Below are positions 12,201 to 27,200 of a stretch of 64,000 nucleotides of DNA, piece by piece (positions within the stretch are counted from its first letter, which is position 1; every line of letters begins with the position of its first letter). Origin of the DNA: Prostheceraeus crozeri (Eukaryota; Platyhelminthes; Polycladida; Euryleptidae); NCBI GenBank assembly GCA_907163375.1, contig CAJQUW010007893.1, positions 62,001-126,000 on the forward strand, written 5' to 3'. Under the pieces are notes generated by a model that worked only from the letters and a program-made list of their open reading frames with translations, searched no databases and was not told where the DNA came from. A program made the translations under genes and the position numbers.

Positions 12201-15200
12201 ATTGGACAGCTATAATTCTTTGATAAGCACCTATAGAGAAGTGCGATAATCAGGACAAGAGTTGGTTTTGAACCATATTTAGGGAAAGTAAAGTGAATAT
12301 CCTTTTCGCTCCGTGCATTCTTCAGAGCAAACAAAACTAAAATTTGAATCGATGAAAAATTTATGTGGTAAGCACGGCTTTTCGCCTTTCAAGGCAACAG
12401 AAAGCGATCTTCAAACACTGTACCGCCGGTCACGTCTTGATAGGATAGGATAGGATAACTTTATTGGTCCACATACGATCAGATTCGGTAGACGCATCAC
12501 AATTCAAAGAGATAAAATCTATAAAATGATAAAAATATACATCAAGGTACACATTACAACGCAAATACTATTTACAAAATTTGATAAATGAAGATTTGTA
12601 GCGTAAAGTCCGAGCAAAGGGCTTGCGTAGAGGACAAATACTACGACTGCATCGGGTACGAGAATTGAAGCATTCCTGCAGAGGATGGTTGTCGTCAATC
12701 ACAATTTTCTGAAAAAGTGACTCACAGGAACGGTTCATGGTACTCAAAACGTCCGGATGAATCTGCTCACCAATCATCTTTGCGGCTCTCTTTTCAATTC
12801 GAACGATTTTGTCAGTGAGGTATTTTGGGGCGTTAATAAAAACTGGACAACAGTAAAGTAAAATAGATCTCACAAAGGCAAAGTACGTTCTACGAATCAA
12901 ATGTGATGGACAGCCAAATCGTCTCAAATTCGCTAGAACAAATAATCTCTGCGAAGCATGACACACAGTCTTAGTGATATGGATGTTCCATTTCAGATTG
13001 TCACAGAAATGGACGCCGAGAATTTTTATCGCCGATGCAGTTTTTAAAATATCACCACTGCTAGTTTTGATGGGCTCCACTGATAGATTTTTCCGCATAA
13101 TCACATTCATAACGGCACATTTGGAGTAGTTGATGGGAAGACCAATGGAGTTAGACCAAGAAACGATATTGTCGAATTCGGATTGTAGCGAATCTTCCTC
13201 GGCTGTTCGCAAACAGTGCAGTAATGTTAAATCATCAGCGTACATCACGATTGATGAGTTGGCATGAAGCGCTGAGTATTTGCTAACCGCCATACAAAAA
13301 ATCAGCGGACCAAGTATGCTGCCCTGTGGAACACCCGACGGGGCAGAGTAGGAGCTCGAGATTGAAGTGTGCAATTTGACAGACTGCTGCCTACCGCTAA
13401 GAAAATCCTCCATCCATGAAATTACAGGCAAAGGGATGCCGAATTCTCTACACGATTTGATTGCAGTTTGATGAGGCAATAAATCAAACGCCTTCGCGAA
13501 ATCGATCGTCAGGACTCTAGCTGCACGAGAGTGGCCATCCAGGTATTGCAACATGCGGTTGTAAAGAAGAGTCGTTGCAACCGCCTGCAATTGATTACCT
13601 GCAATGGGATGGGTTGTTGCCTTCTCAAGACTAGAATGGAATTGCTTGGCCGTATTTACGGCAAGACATGTTGACCGGCGCGCAGTAACCTGAAAATCGC
13701 ATTCTGAAGGCCTTGACACAGTCGAAGTGCTTGTTGCATTTGTTTTCTAATTGACTTTAATTCAATCTCATTTCAACCAAAAGTGCACTTTTCTGTTGAC
13801 ATTTATTCTTAATTTTATTCGCTTATTCTAATCACCTCATTCAACTTTCGAGCAATTCAAAGTATATGCAAAATAGCATTTAAGCTAGAAATAATGTTCT
13901 ACATTGTTGATTCGATGCTTTCGAAGGAATTTTCTGCAAAATTCTGCACCTGAATGATATTTATTAACTCCTCTTTCAAAATCATAAGAATAACTTGCGC
14001 AGACACGTTTCTAAGTGTTTCTACATTTTCTATATTAGGAGAAATCTAACGAAATTTTGAATCGTTGCATTTTATGTAATTAAAAATTTTCTCTAGGAAG
14101 AATCATGTAATTAAAGAGATATTCAAATTTGGTAGAAATGAATATTTTCAGAAATCTGACAAATTCGCTAATGATTATCCAAATGAGCGCTGATCAAAGG
14201 CTTCAGCGCCTTGAACAATTGATGACGAAATAGCAGCTGTGCTTGAATGACGTGTTTAAGCTCGCAACAGAAGGTGAATGACATGTCTATTCATACATGA
14301 ACAGTGATTTTACAATTTACTTGCTTCAATAATTGTTAATGACAGTCAATACCTTTATGATGTCACCAATGGTTTCTGAATGAAATTTAAAGCAGAAGTA
14401 ATATCTGCCATGTACATTGTCTCAAAACTTACCTCAAATTCACATTAGTGTCGGGCATGCAAAGAGTTCCTACTCCAGGATATTTCAGCATTGAATCCTT
14501 AATATAGTTGTCGGTTGCAGTCTTATTGATTGGCATCCTATAAATAAAAAGTGTTCATTTTATGGCATATACATGACAACAGATCAAATTGAAAAGGCTC
14601 ACTTCATAAATGATCGAGCATTTGGTCCATAGATTGATGGTGTCAGAACCAGTGATTTGTAAGTAAATACTTTCGGAATGATGAACGTTGCGGCCATAGT
14701 AGATGCAATAATAGCGCATGGAATGAAGATGGTAATAATGTAGGTGATCCAATTTCGAAAAACATGTCTACTTTGCTTATAAAATACAGATATCATTTTG
14801 GTAAATATTCCTGCAGATCGCTTTTTGTTATTGATTCCTGTAAGTTGCAAAGGAACATCGGCAACATCTTCATTTCTCTCCATGGCCTGATGATCGCTAG
14901 TTTGTTCGCTTCCGGAAATAACACGAGTAAACACCTGAAAATGCAATGGATTTAACTACACTGTGCAACGAATTTAAAAAATATAGTGTTTCTGATTCCG
15001 AATATGACGCTAGATTTTACTTGTCGCGTCCTGTTGTGCCTTTAAGACTTAGCAATGTTTGCAGAATGATAAAACGACTATGAAAATAAAGCCTTGCTGC
15101 TGAAATATGTGTAAATTTATCCAAATTTTCGCCGGTATGACGTCCTGTTCACAGAAAAAGGATCATGCGAAAATGTTCAAATGTCAAAGATAGATCAAAA

Positions 15201-18200
15201 CATCAGTGCTTGGAGCTCACTACTTTCGTTTCTATTATTCAGAGTAGGTCTTAATGATTTTATATAGATAGCTTCTCTGAAACGTATAGATTGATGGTGT
15301 TTGAGTCAGAAGCTATGATGTAAATTTGCAGAGGGAACACGCTATTTGATCAGCAAATTTGAAGATGTCTAGATTCCTTGCGTGTGAGATGTTCTTTTAT
15401 TCGCACATGTAGATGGCGCACAGTACTGCCGACATAATAAAAAGGAAAGTTGTCATTAAGATGATCATTCATAAAAGTAATATGTACAGCATGTGCTAGA
15501 TTTTATGTCAGTTTTTATGTCAGCAGTAAGGCTATATTTTCACTAGTCTTTTTATCATTAAAAAATGCTGCTCAAAGTTAATTATATATCATAGAATGAT
15601 GACGAGAGTTTGTGATCATGAGGTTATGTATATTTTTATATAATACGAAATCCTGTGATTTTGCTCACTTGATCCAGGCATTAATCAATCATGCAATATG
15701 TAATTTCGTATAAAAGTATTTGACAAGTGTTTTTTATACCTGATGGTAAATTTTTATTCAGATGGATACTTATATTCCATAGTGAAGATTCTCATCATAA
15801 TGAAGATCAAGAAGAGTCTCAATCTCATTTATCCGAGTGAATTTGTCTATATTGTGACCATGATCATTAAAGTGTAAATTTTGTATAGATGTTACATTTA
15901 TTTCTATATTAGATTGTAAGCATTTACGTTCTTTTGTTCCATTTTGAGGACTCCCATCCAGTGAACTCTTATCATGTCGTGATCATCACTCTGCAAATTT
16001 GTAGATATAGACCCTATAGATCTCACGTATTTTGTATATGGTATATGATGTATATCATGATAACTATGAAAATTCGTAAACATGTAGGTCTCATGTAATT
16101 TGTTTATGATGGTATATGATGCACATCATGATCACTCTGTAAATTTGTAAATATACATATATATATAGCATGTAATTTTCTATTGATGTTAAACTTTGCG
16201 TATGCATATGTTACACGTGTTATCAACGCTTGCTTGTAAGTGCCCTTGCGGCCATCGCTTTGTGTTTTCTGTATATTTCAGAATAAACATTTATGACATG
16301 ACTTATGACTTACATGCAGTGCTTAAGTAGTTCATTTAATCGTGGTTTGGCACTTGTTATTCTTTTGTATCATTAGTTTATTAATGGTATCAAAAGTTGA
16401 CTAAGATGCCAAAGTTGAGTAGTGGTTATTCAATGATATGTTACCAACATAAAGGTTGCGGGCTGCTGCATTTTGATAGTGAGTAAGCCTACTACTGAAT
16501 TCCAATGGCTGGTTCTAAAAATTCCAGAGTCATTATGCAATGAATGAAACATATTTATATAGATCTATATCATTGGTGCTCATCTAACGCTTTCAGCTTT
16601 GTCTCGAGAATAGCGTCTACATGTGCGTTCACGCATTTGCTACTTACGCAACTTGTAGTGCGAAGCCATAATGTGGGTCATGACGTGTAAGGGGTCTATT
16701 TGTAGGTATCTGTAGATGTGTCACTTGGAGGGTAGTTGTGGCATGTGTGCCATTGACGGTTATAAAGTGTCACCATTGTGGGGCGCTACTCAGAGTGGCC
16801 AACCGGTGGCTGCAGTGCACCATCCTAATCGTTTTCAGTAGTGATGACCGGTCACAAATCGCGTGGCCTACAGGTGAGCCACTTTAGAAGATCTACCAGA
16901 AAATTGTGCAATTCTGCATTGACTGACTTGGCTGTCTCTGCTATGAGGCACATATAAAACTAAATAATCGCATCGACTGTCCTAGTGTCCTCTGCAATTT
17001 CCTCTGCAATAGCACATTTCAGGGCTATTACAGAACCTTCACTGGCTACCTACCGATCCAGACCATGATTGACTTTCGCTTGGTTATGTTCATGCATGCC
17101 TCTTGTGCCTCGATCAGTTCTGTTAATGCTTCTCCTTATCTGCATAGACGCCCTCAGCAAGAATCCGAATTATCCTTGCTGCCTAACCGGTCTCATTTCC
17201 TATTTGTAACAAATTTATTATTAAATGATTTTTGAGGTCTTCTTAATACACAACCTCTTGTAATTTGAAATAAATAATTTGACTTGAATTCAGCGAAAAT
17301 TAGTTCTCTTTAGATCATAGACATGGCCTACGGGAGCTAGTTGCCCCAGCGCCTTATCTTACCGTTTCCAAAGCTAAAAATGTCAATCCAATGGATTTCA
17401 AAATTCCTTGATCCATTGACGCTTCCAGGTGTTTCAGAAGTGATGGTAATGCTGATCTTGTTGCTTGAGTCAGTTTTATGGATAAATTTGTTTCGTGGTC
17501 GTTTCTTGTTTCAACATTCACCGAATCGACAAATTTCTTTGATGACTGAAATGGAGAAAACAACTTACTAATCTGCCTACCACATTTAATAACAAAGTAC
17601 TGAGGGTTACTTCAATGACGTCTTCCTTGGTAGCTTCTTCAATTTCATTCTCAAAGTTGAGTGATACCAAGTATTGGCAGCCAAATTTTTCACGCAAAGC
17701 GGAGGGAGTATCGTGTGCCACCAGTTTACCTTGACGAAGAATTGCAATCTGATCCCCAACGATTTCTGCTTCATCCATGTGATGTGTACAAATGATAATT
17801 GTTCGGTCTATTTTGCGTGATGAAATTAAGTCCCAAATTATTCGTCGAGTACTTGGATCTACACCACTTGTCGGTTCATCCAGAATTATCACTGAGGACT
17901 TGCCAATAAAAGCGATAGCTAGTGACAAACAACGCTGTTTTCCACCCGATAAATGACTTGCCGTTACATTTTCAAAATGACGGAGTCCAACGTTGTCAAT
18001 CAATCTGTGAAAGTAAAATACATAAACAATGTCATGCTAGTTTTTACCGAAAATACTTTCTACATACATCACTCAATCTCATACATATACTTCGTTTTCA
18101 TTCAATTCGCTGTTTATAAATGTGTTGCTTTGAAATATACGATTCCAACTTTAAACAAAGCTCTATTTGAAAATTTCAGTTTTGAATTTTACCCTCAAGA

Positions 18201-21200
18201 AGCCACTTTGACATCGATAAACATTGATTTAATATGCTGATTACGTTTCCCATTTTTTATTTTAATACTTGGTTGCAGAATTATTATGCATACTAAATCG
18301 TTGAGTGTTATAGATCTTACCTCTCTACTTCGTATTTTCGCTCCTTTGATGATGAGAGTCCTCTTAAAGAAGCAAAGTAATTGAGATTGCTTTTCACAGA
18401 CATACTGCAAAAAATAAAATCAATAATGCGTGTTTGTAGATTATCAAACTTACAGCAATTCTTACTTTGGTATGAATGACTCGTGTTGAGTACAAATTCC
18501 AACGATTGATCTCAGAGTGTTGAAATTCTTCACGCGATCATATCCTTCAATTGTGATGCTCCCAGACGTTGGGGATATCAAGCCATTAAGCATTGACCTA
18601 CATTACAATAGAAGATGTATTTTGATTATTAAAAGTGCCTTATGAGGTGTGTCAAAGTTTCGAGACTTGTCTATCCATTAGAAAATGGGAACTAAGGATC
18701 CTTGTTCTGGATATTCAAAAATTTGAGAAATTCAATAAAGAAATTGATGTCGACCTCAAAACTCATCTTGTATAATAAACAATCTTTCAGAGAAAAAATG
18801 ACAGATAATTTTTTGCCATTACATTTAAAAACAAAGATGCTCGCCGACAAATTACTTATTAAAAGAAAATATATCCATACGCTATTATTCATTTTGTTGT
18901 GTTGTAGATTTCTATGACGTCATGTGAATCATGTTGACGCTAGCATTTGGCATCCTACATTATTATTTCATTCAGTCGTCACACATTGCTAAAGACTACG
19001 CAAGCGCCCGCGTGAAAATTCATCTTTTGTGCATATCTACATATTTTCTTTTAATAATGAATTTATTGGCGATCATCTTTGTTTTCAAACAGATAAATTT
19101 ATTTTGTAAGTAGGTCTACTCGTGCAGTGTAAACATGGCAGAACATGTTGAAGCAGTCAGCCGATTATGTTTGAAAAATAACAGATTTCTTATATGTCCG
19201 AGTGGCCTTTGCCAGAAAAAATAAAGACTACAACCTAACTCCCGCCGTAAATTGAAGAGTCAATAGATTAATAGGGTCATTGAAATTACATAAACCGTTT
19301 TATTCATGAAATTTTAGTTAATGTTTTGTGTCATTTTACTGAGCATTTTGAAATGTGGTGGTAAATAATTTTTAGCATTAATCATCAATGCAACATAATC
19401 AAACATAAAAATGACTATGTAAATCCATTTCATCAATTGTTTTTGGTGTCTCCATTTTCATTTAGCTTGCTAGCATTCCGAATTTCAATTTTTTATGCGA
19501 CGTGCAGCCATGTTTTATTATAAGAAAAACACAAAAATAAGAGAAAAACGACTTATCGTTGTTTTAATGTAAATTTTGACTTCTTATACTATTTTGAGGT
19601 TGCAAATAGCATGTGAAAATGCAAATTTATTGGGACATCATGTCTTGAGAAGATCGCAATATCAAAACTACTTTAGCTGTGAAAGACTTACATCGTTGAT
19701 GACTTCCCGGCTCCGTTTGGTCCAAGTAAAACTGTGACTTCATTTCTTCTGATATCTAAACTGAGATTATCAACAACCGTCTTTTTACCATACTTCTTAG
19801 TAAGATTCCGCAGTGAAATTGAAATTTCATTTTGTGAGCTTGAATTCGATGATGTAGTTCCAAGAGTATCTTGTGCTTTATCGTACAAGTTCGACATTTG
19901 AGGATGAGCTTTGCGACCATCACTGTCAAATCCCCAATACTTTGGTGTCAAGAAGAAGTAAAATGGTTGTGATACTCCCCTTCGACCTGAAGTAACAATA
20001 ACATGTAGGAGAACACACATTTCTTTTATTCATACTCCGTTATAGGTCAGTTCGGGGGTTTTATCAAACAAATAAAGGGTTTTTAGAGATTCATAGGAGA
20101 AACCATTAGTGAGTCTCATATGGAAGATTTTTAGCTTAAGTTAACACATGTTAGGACAAATCTTAAAGTCCGTGCAGATGGATCTTAAACCCCATAATGA
20201 CGAATTTTAAAATCCATTCGAGAATAATATTGAGATATATAATTTGATAGTAACTTGAACTATGCATGTCATTTGCTTAAGAAAATCCAAAGTAAAAATG
20301 GAGAAAATCGCTAAATCTTTTTTTGAGTTTGCTGCATGTGCTTCCACGATTTCTTAAGGAGGATATTTCCAGTTTAGGTTTATTTCTCTTTTGAACGCAT
20401 AATTAGCTCTAAACTACTATGTATTCCCTATACTCATTCCACCAACAAACCTTTCATTATCTCCAACGTCGTTCTACGAGTAGATTGTTATCATCAGATT
20501 GTTAATCATGTCGAACCACAGAAATGAGTTGGCAACAATTGAACAATGAATCTAAATACAAATACACTTATTCTATTCATAAGCATGTTGCAATTTTATA
20601 TACTTTTTCAAGTGATAATTTGGAAAGAGTCGATGTTGTTTGGCATTGCAAATTTACTTTTATACATATAATTTTAGATGTATTGCAGATAATGTCCAGT
20701 CAAGTCTAGCTCACACACGCTATTTCCAAGATGTAACCCAATCCTACCTGCCGCATTATTATTTTAATTTTTCTGTGTGAATTTTAAAATTCTTTATATT
20801 GATGAAGGAAATTTGTAATGTCCTTCCAGGCCTGACGATCGCTACGGATGATGCGTGTCGCTGTCTAAAATGTGAAAAATAGAGGTTAATTTATAGCACC
20901 AAACAAGATCGGCTCTTTCCAAATTATCACTTAAAAATGACAATCAGCCGAAATATTCTCAAAAAATGTTATAAGCGTGTAACGGTTCTCTAATTTTTCA
21001 GATTTTCATGAAAATTGTGTAGTCTTTATTTAATTTATTCCAGATAAAAAGAAACTATTCGTTGTCAAACAAGCGTTTTGATTTCAGAAGATGATCCTAA
21101 TGGTTTTAAAAACAAAACCGTCAAATTGACAGTGTTGACTGTGACGTTGCGTGTTATTCTGTATTCGCAATTATCCCTTTGGTCGTTGCACATGAATAGA

Positions 21201-24200
21201 GAACACAAAAAGTGCTCGTGCAATTCCTCTTAATATCCTTGCTTTTATTTTGATATTTTTCTTTTTCATAATTTATTATGGATCAATGGATCTTGTGGAT
21301 GCCTTTTATCTTATTGTTTTTATTTCATTTGGATGGATAATTCTATTGAATAGCTAGCGAAAAACTTGGTCACTGGTTGGTTTGCAGTGCACTGGACGAA
21401 GCACACTGAAGAAGAAAAAGCATTTGATATGGGTCCAGATGGAACAGATTGGGCGAGAGGCGAAATTGGTAGGAACCTGCATCAGTCTCTTAGTAGGTTA
21501 ATGACAACTAACACAGGATGAGACGAAATTTTAGAAGTAAATGAACGAGTGCCGAGCGTTCCCCTGACCGGATTAGTCTAACGTTGCCTCAGATGACACT
21601 GATGCTGCATGGTTTTCGACATGTAGGTGTGCATCTCTATGGGCTCCTAGCCTCATATTGATGTTTTAAAAATCCATGAACAGTCTTTTGTAAAAGTAAT
21701 TTTGGCTAGAAATAGATAATATAACTTGTCATCAATGTTGTTATTTTTTGGTAGTTTTTGCGCATTCTACCTGATCATATTACACTTGTAGAATACAGCG
21801 GCTTATTACTTATAGAATACAGAAATTCTTAGAAATTGTTGCCGTGACGAAAATCTTTACGTGACGATTGAGTGACCAATCATGTTACATGTAGGAACAA
21901 TTGATAACAATTCAAAAATCTACACGTGATTTGCATGTAATTTTAAAACTCTCTATTTGAGTTGTATTCAGCGCAGATAAACAATATCAATGCAATAAAA
22001 CATACTCCCATCTTTTGACGTTTCCGTGAAAGAATTTTTCAAGACACATCGTTTATTGGAGTTATAAAACTGTATTATATAAACTGATATATAAACTGAA
22101 AGAGACTGTAATAACAACTGTAAATAACAGACTGTATATAAACTAACATTTATATACAAAGCTAACATACATTTTCAATAAATACACGAAAAATCGATTT
22201 TTCTAAACAGTATAATTCAAATTTGAATTGCTAATCACAGCAACAAGATGAACGAATCAGGCAAAACGAATACCACCATTGGAAAGTGCAGTAATTGGTA
22301 AGACGATTGAGTTATAAGAACATCAAATTAAAACGTGGACTCTTGAATCTGTTGCCTCACCGAGTTAGAAATGATCATAATAGCCAGGGTTAATTGACCT
22401 GCAGCACTTGCAATCACATTGAAGCAGTTCAATTTTTAATGGATATGTGCTTTATCTACACTTGTAGAAAGTTAGGCAAAATGCGTCGCATGAAAAAGTC
22501 AGATTGATGAGGGCTAAACATATTCTAAATGATTGTATGACCACTACCACCATTTGATATGCGGTCATTGCAAAGATCGACCAAGGACTTTTTCCAGTGT
22601 CATAAAAGACTGCATGATCTCAGGTTACCAATTGAAAGGTGCTTTTGTTGCTGAACTCATTCGAATTTGATATTTGAGTATTACTGTTCCAATTTACCCC
22701 ATAAAAGATAACAACACTTATTTTGAACATGGTATACTTTCTTCACTGAAGAATATTATTAACGGCTAAACTTTATTAAATGACTTGCAGGTCATGAAAA
22801 ATTTCGCATCAGCTCAAGAGACACAAGAGATTTCAGCAAGAGAAGTTGACTTACGAATTAAACATTTACATCACAACTGCCTATATTTTATCAACTTACC
22901 TCCGAGAATATTGTGGAAATACCAGCCAAGGAGGAAATAACCAATGCCTTGAAATAGCTGGATAAGGAGAAGCCAAAATGGAGTGTACATAAAGTCGCTG
23001 TCAGAAGTGCTTGACCAACCGAAATTTACACCAGCTTTCTGATACTCAGTCCAATAATGTGTAGTGAAGCTTAAAGGCATGGTAGGAAGTATCATCTGAA
23101 AAATGTTATTTGTTCACATGTATTTTGTTTCAGCAATAGTGTTGGTCGTGTGATTTTAAATGACATACTAAGTACTACAGTACTCTTATCTTTATTATTT
23201 AGACGGCCTAACGCCATTGAAAATTTATATAAATGTTGTCGTATATCCATAAAGTGGCGAATCAATACGTTCCTAAAAGTTATGCTACTTATGAATAACA
23301 TCAATTCACGAAGCTGTAGGTCAATTAAGCAATTATCAGCGTGAAATTATGGACTTTGGAATCTGAGCTATTTTTCGTCGTGATGAAAAGTTATATTCAT
23401 ATTAAATAATAGATGCAATACAGCATAAAGCAAAACCAATGATCTATTGGAAATACATTTTTGATTAATTAAAAGATAAATTAAAAACGCAATTTAGGAA
23501 AATTCTTTCTTGTATACAATGAGATACATGGCATCGCTTGTAAACTAAATGTGCTTAGGGACAGCCGATTAGCAAAATGACAATCGGCCGACTACATCTC
23601 CGATTAATCGACATATTGTTTAGATAATTAAGTGACCTCAGACAGAAATATTCACAGACTTTTTTTGTGATGGTGTGTTGCTAGAGTAGAATAATGGATT
23701 TGATGACGACTATTAGTTATGTAACTATTAGATATGTTCGTACGGTAGATACAATTCCAATTATCGAGGCAACTATCAAGCACTTTTAAGAAAACATTTT
23801 CGTCATAAAGACCACAGACTTGAGATTTAATCTTGAGAGTAGCTGCTGTTGTCAGCTAGTGAGCTTGAAATCTATATTCATTGCTTGCAGCCGCGCGAGT
23901 ACTTCGCCAATTCGTTGAACAATTTTGGAGTCACTTCAACTAATCATTTGTTTTCCAAATATAAACTGCTGACTGACCAGTTTCTAGAACAGCTATTCAC
24001 AGAGTTGGAACCGGGACGCTTTTTTCGGCTCGGATCCGGCCCGGGTCGGGCCCGCATTGAATCCAAAAAGTCAGACTTAGGCCTGGTTCGACTAAATTTT
24101 TCATCAGGGCGCCGGGTGACTAGGTTCATCGTTTTGTGCCTGCTACATCCTTAATCAAAATATCCTTAATTAAAAATTCGTTAGTTGAGTGCAATCGTCT

Positions 24201-27200
24201 TAAGAATCATTCTAAAAAGCTGATTTTTGATTACATGGTCGTATGCTGTAAGGCCTATGCAGCATCTGTAAGTAAAATGATTACTGATGAGCAGTAAAGT
24301 GAATTTTTAAACAGTCAGTACATGGTAAATTTTCATTTGTTTTAAATATTGAAGATCGGTAGTCTATCACATTTAATTTGGAGCTCATTTAATGCAACGA
24401 TAGCTACCTATTCTTGCAATTCCAAATTATGTGCAACATTGCAAAGATATTAAAATAATTTAGAACTTTAAATAATTATAGAAATTTAGGTAGTTCCTAA
24501 GAGGACTGATCAGCGTTCCCACAGGAAACCAGGCGAAGTCAAAATTTTTCTACCAAGACACACAAATTGAAAGCTATCATGAAACAATGGGCGATCGAAA
24601 ATTTTAATTGTTAAACACAAAACTCGGCACCAGTGAGTCACATTAAAGGTCCGTCAGCAGGAACTAACTAGCTATGCATTTCGAGTGCTTTGATTTCCTG
24701 CGTGCCCTGGTTGGCGGACCCCCGGTGTATTCGTAAAATTCTAATTATTTGGCTCGCGAATACATGAATACCCATCTTTCGGGGGATTATGCTGCGTGGA
24801 AAAGTTAACAACACCACAGGAAAGGGAAAATTGTCCACTTTGTGATATACTGACGTGTGCAAACAATCTAAAGCAGCATTGATTTTAACATCTAAATATT
24901 CAATAGACTGATCATTATCATCACGTCTTTCGGCATTGAGGTCACTAGGATATATTTTGGAAGTAAATTTTCAAAATAGCGATAGTTTATAACACTAAGT
25001 TATTTTTGGGTTTATTAAAGCAGGGAAAACGAAAGCGCCGAAGGCATGTGTTTGAATAAATGAAGTCATTAAGTCAAAAGTTAAAATAAATCGGCTATTT
25101 TGACCAAAATTCCAGAGAAATACCATTTGCTAATCGTCCATCGATTGTTGTTTAACATCATCTCACCGTGACATAGTTAACACCTTTCAATTTAAAAACA
25201 TATTTACAGCACGTAGAGGCGAAAAGCAACGGCGTGGTGCTTGACCAAACTTAATCCTTAATTTCTTTATCTATTCAAGATACGCCTTAGAGCTATTTTT
25301 AAAAAGAGCTGTTTTTTTACTATTTAATTTATTAGCAATATTCTAATGCACAAAATGATTAGGAAGACAGTTTGATAAACAGTAGTGACAATTCCAATGT
25401 GAACAACAAGTTATTCATATCGATCAAGTGCCATACCTACTGACAATGAGAAAATTGTCGCTGGCCTTGCGTTTAAAAAAAACAAATTCAATCATGTTTA
25501 GTTACGTATTCCAATTCATGTCTTAGAAACTGCATTGATTGCGAAGAAATTGATTGAAGCAATAATATTTTCTGGTCAATTACATAAGAGAAAACCATTA
25601 CTTATTAGATGAGAAGTCAAAGAAAATTATGACTAAAAAGTTTGATCCTTGTGAAGAGTGCTGTTAAAAATCGCGAACAATGAAAATTTTAAAATGATGT
25701 CTGACTACATGTACTTTTGCTGTGGCATATAACACTGAAAACTATTAAGATAAGTTACTTGAAAATCTAAACATGAAAAAATTACTCACCATGAAATCGA
25801 AGAAAATCCTTGGTAAATGAACATACCTACTCTGTGCTAGAGTATATGGAATGTACGATACGAAGTAGAGCATAAGACCCAGAAGAATAACTAAAGACGA
25901 TTTGTTGAAAAATACTGACAGAAAATATCTGAAATAAAATAAGCAAACCAATTTTAAAATGGGGACTTCATAAGAATTCCACAGCAAGTAGTAGGCACGT
26001 TTGATATATGAAAATTAATTAATGTCAGAGCACGATATTGATATTAGACAGTGTTGGTATATAGTTAGCAAAGCACTTACAGTAGCAGAAAATCGTGAAT
26101 TTAGAAGAACAGAAAATTTGCTATGCAGTAATGTGCTAAGTTCCATAAAAACGTTCAACTCAATGAAATGTAACGAAAATGATTTACTGTCAAATTAGAT
26201 AAAATATCAAGTCAACAAAAATAATTAGAAAAAATGAAGAATTAGGTTCAACCGAAAGAAATCAGTCAAGTATTGTAGACCTCCAATATCAAATTGCTAA
26301 ATTTACTCAATTTGTTCGTTATTCTGATTATGTGATCAAGCTAAGACTTGAACGATTATAATAAAATTTCAATGATTTCTTTCACTATACAGATCAAATA
26401 CAGTTGCATACAACTCCATACAACTGCATAAATTAGATTAGTTATCATTTTGATATTTTATAGTAGAACTGACCGATTCTATTATCTCTTCATAAAATGC
26501 GCACAAAGACAGTGGTTATCAAATTTCTCGAAGATCATTCAATTTGAAGAGAAGGAACAATATCTTCATCAACATTAATTGACAACACATCTGATTTCAT
26601 GGGATTGTGTTTCGTTGCAGCAGAAGTAACTTCCTGTGCTCATTGAATCAATGCGATGCCTACTTCAGAGAATTTCATTTTTTTATAATTCCTCTTTTTT
26701 TAAATAAACGTTTTTTATAATGAATATTTGTACATTATGCTATAAGCATATGAAAAAAGAAAAAAACCAGAGATCTTCATTAAGTCGCCGACATGTTTCT
26801 GCCAACTGTGGCTTCTCAAGGCGAAATGAAATGTATTAAATAGGAAATTTAAACTAATAAAAATATGGAAATCATGCATACATAGATTTCAATCAATAAA
26901 ATCTGAACGGTTTAAAGCATTTAGAGGAGGATGAAATTTCTTTATAAATGTCTTTTCTTTATACTCCCGGGTGTTCCTCATCTTAGTATTATATATGTAT
27001 ACGTGCCAATATATACGTATTTTTTAAACGCATTTTAAATCACTATGACATCTCACTAGATTTCAAAATAATCTTGCTCTTGTTTTCAACTGTCCACTAA
27101 ACTGCAAAAATATAAATACTGACTTGATTTATCAATTCGCGATCACAGCAATTACAAAAGCCACTGAGTATTACAAATTTCTGGATGATTTCATGATAAT

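Larger units (their letters stand above)
14935..17362. other. ABCA intron with two retroelement 3' ends and a short tandem repeat
   Basis: Holds a roughly 75 bp imperfect tandem repeat (15985-16190), a probable retroelement 3' end at 16265-16312, and a decayed LINE end at 16880-17295 that finishes about 70 bp from the exon at 17363. Between 15000 and 15980 I see only AT-rich sequence. Confidence 0.5.

Noticed and set aside
20831-20880. CTGACGATCGCTACGG string as a further hammerhead
   Set aside because: No GAAA box at a fitting distance and no stem II; kept only as part of an imperfect inverted repeat.
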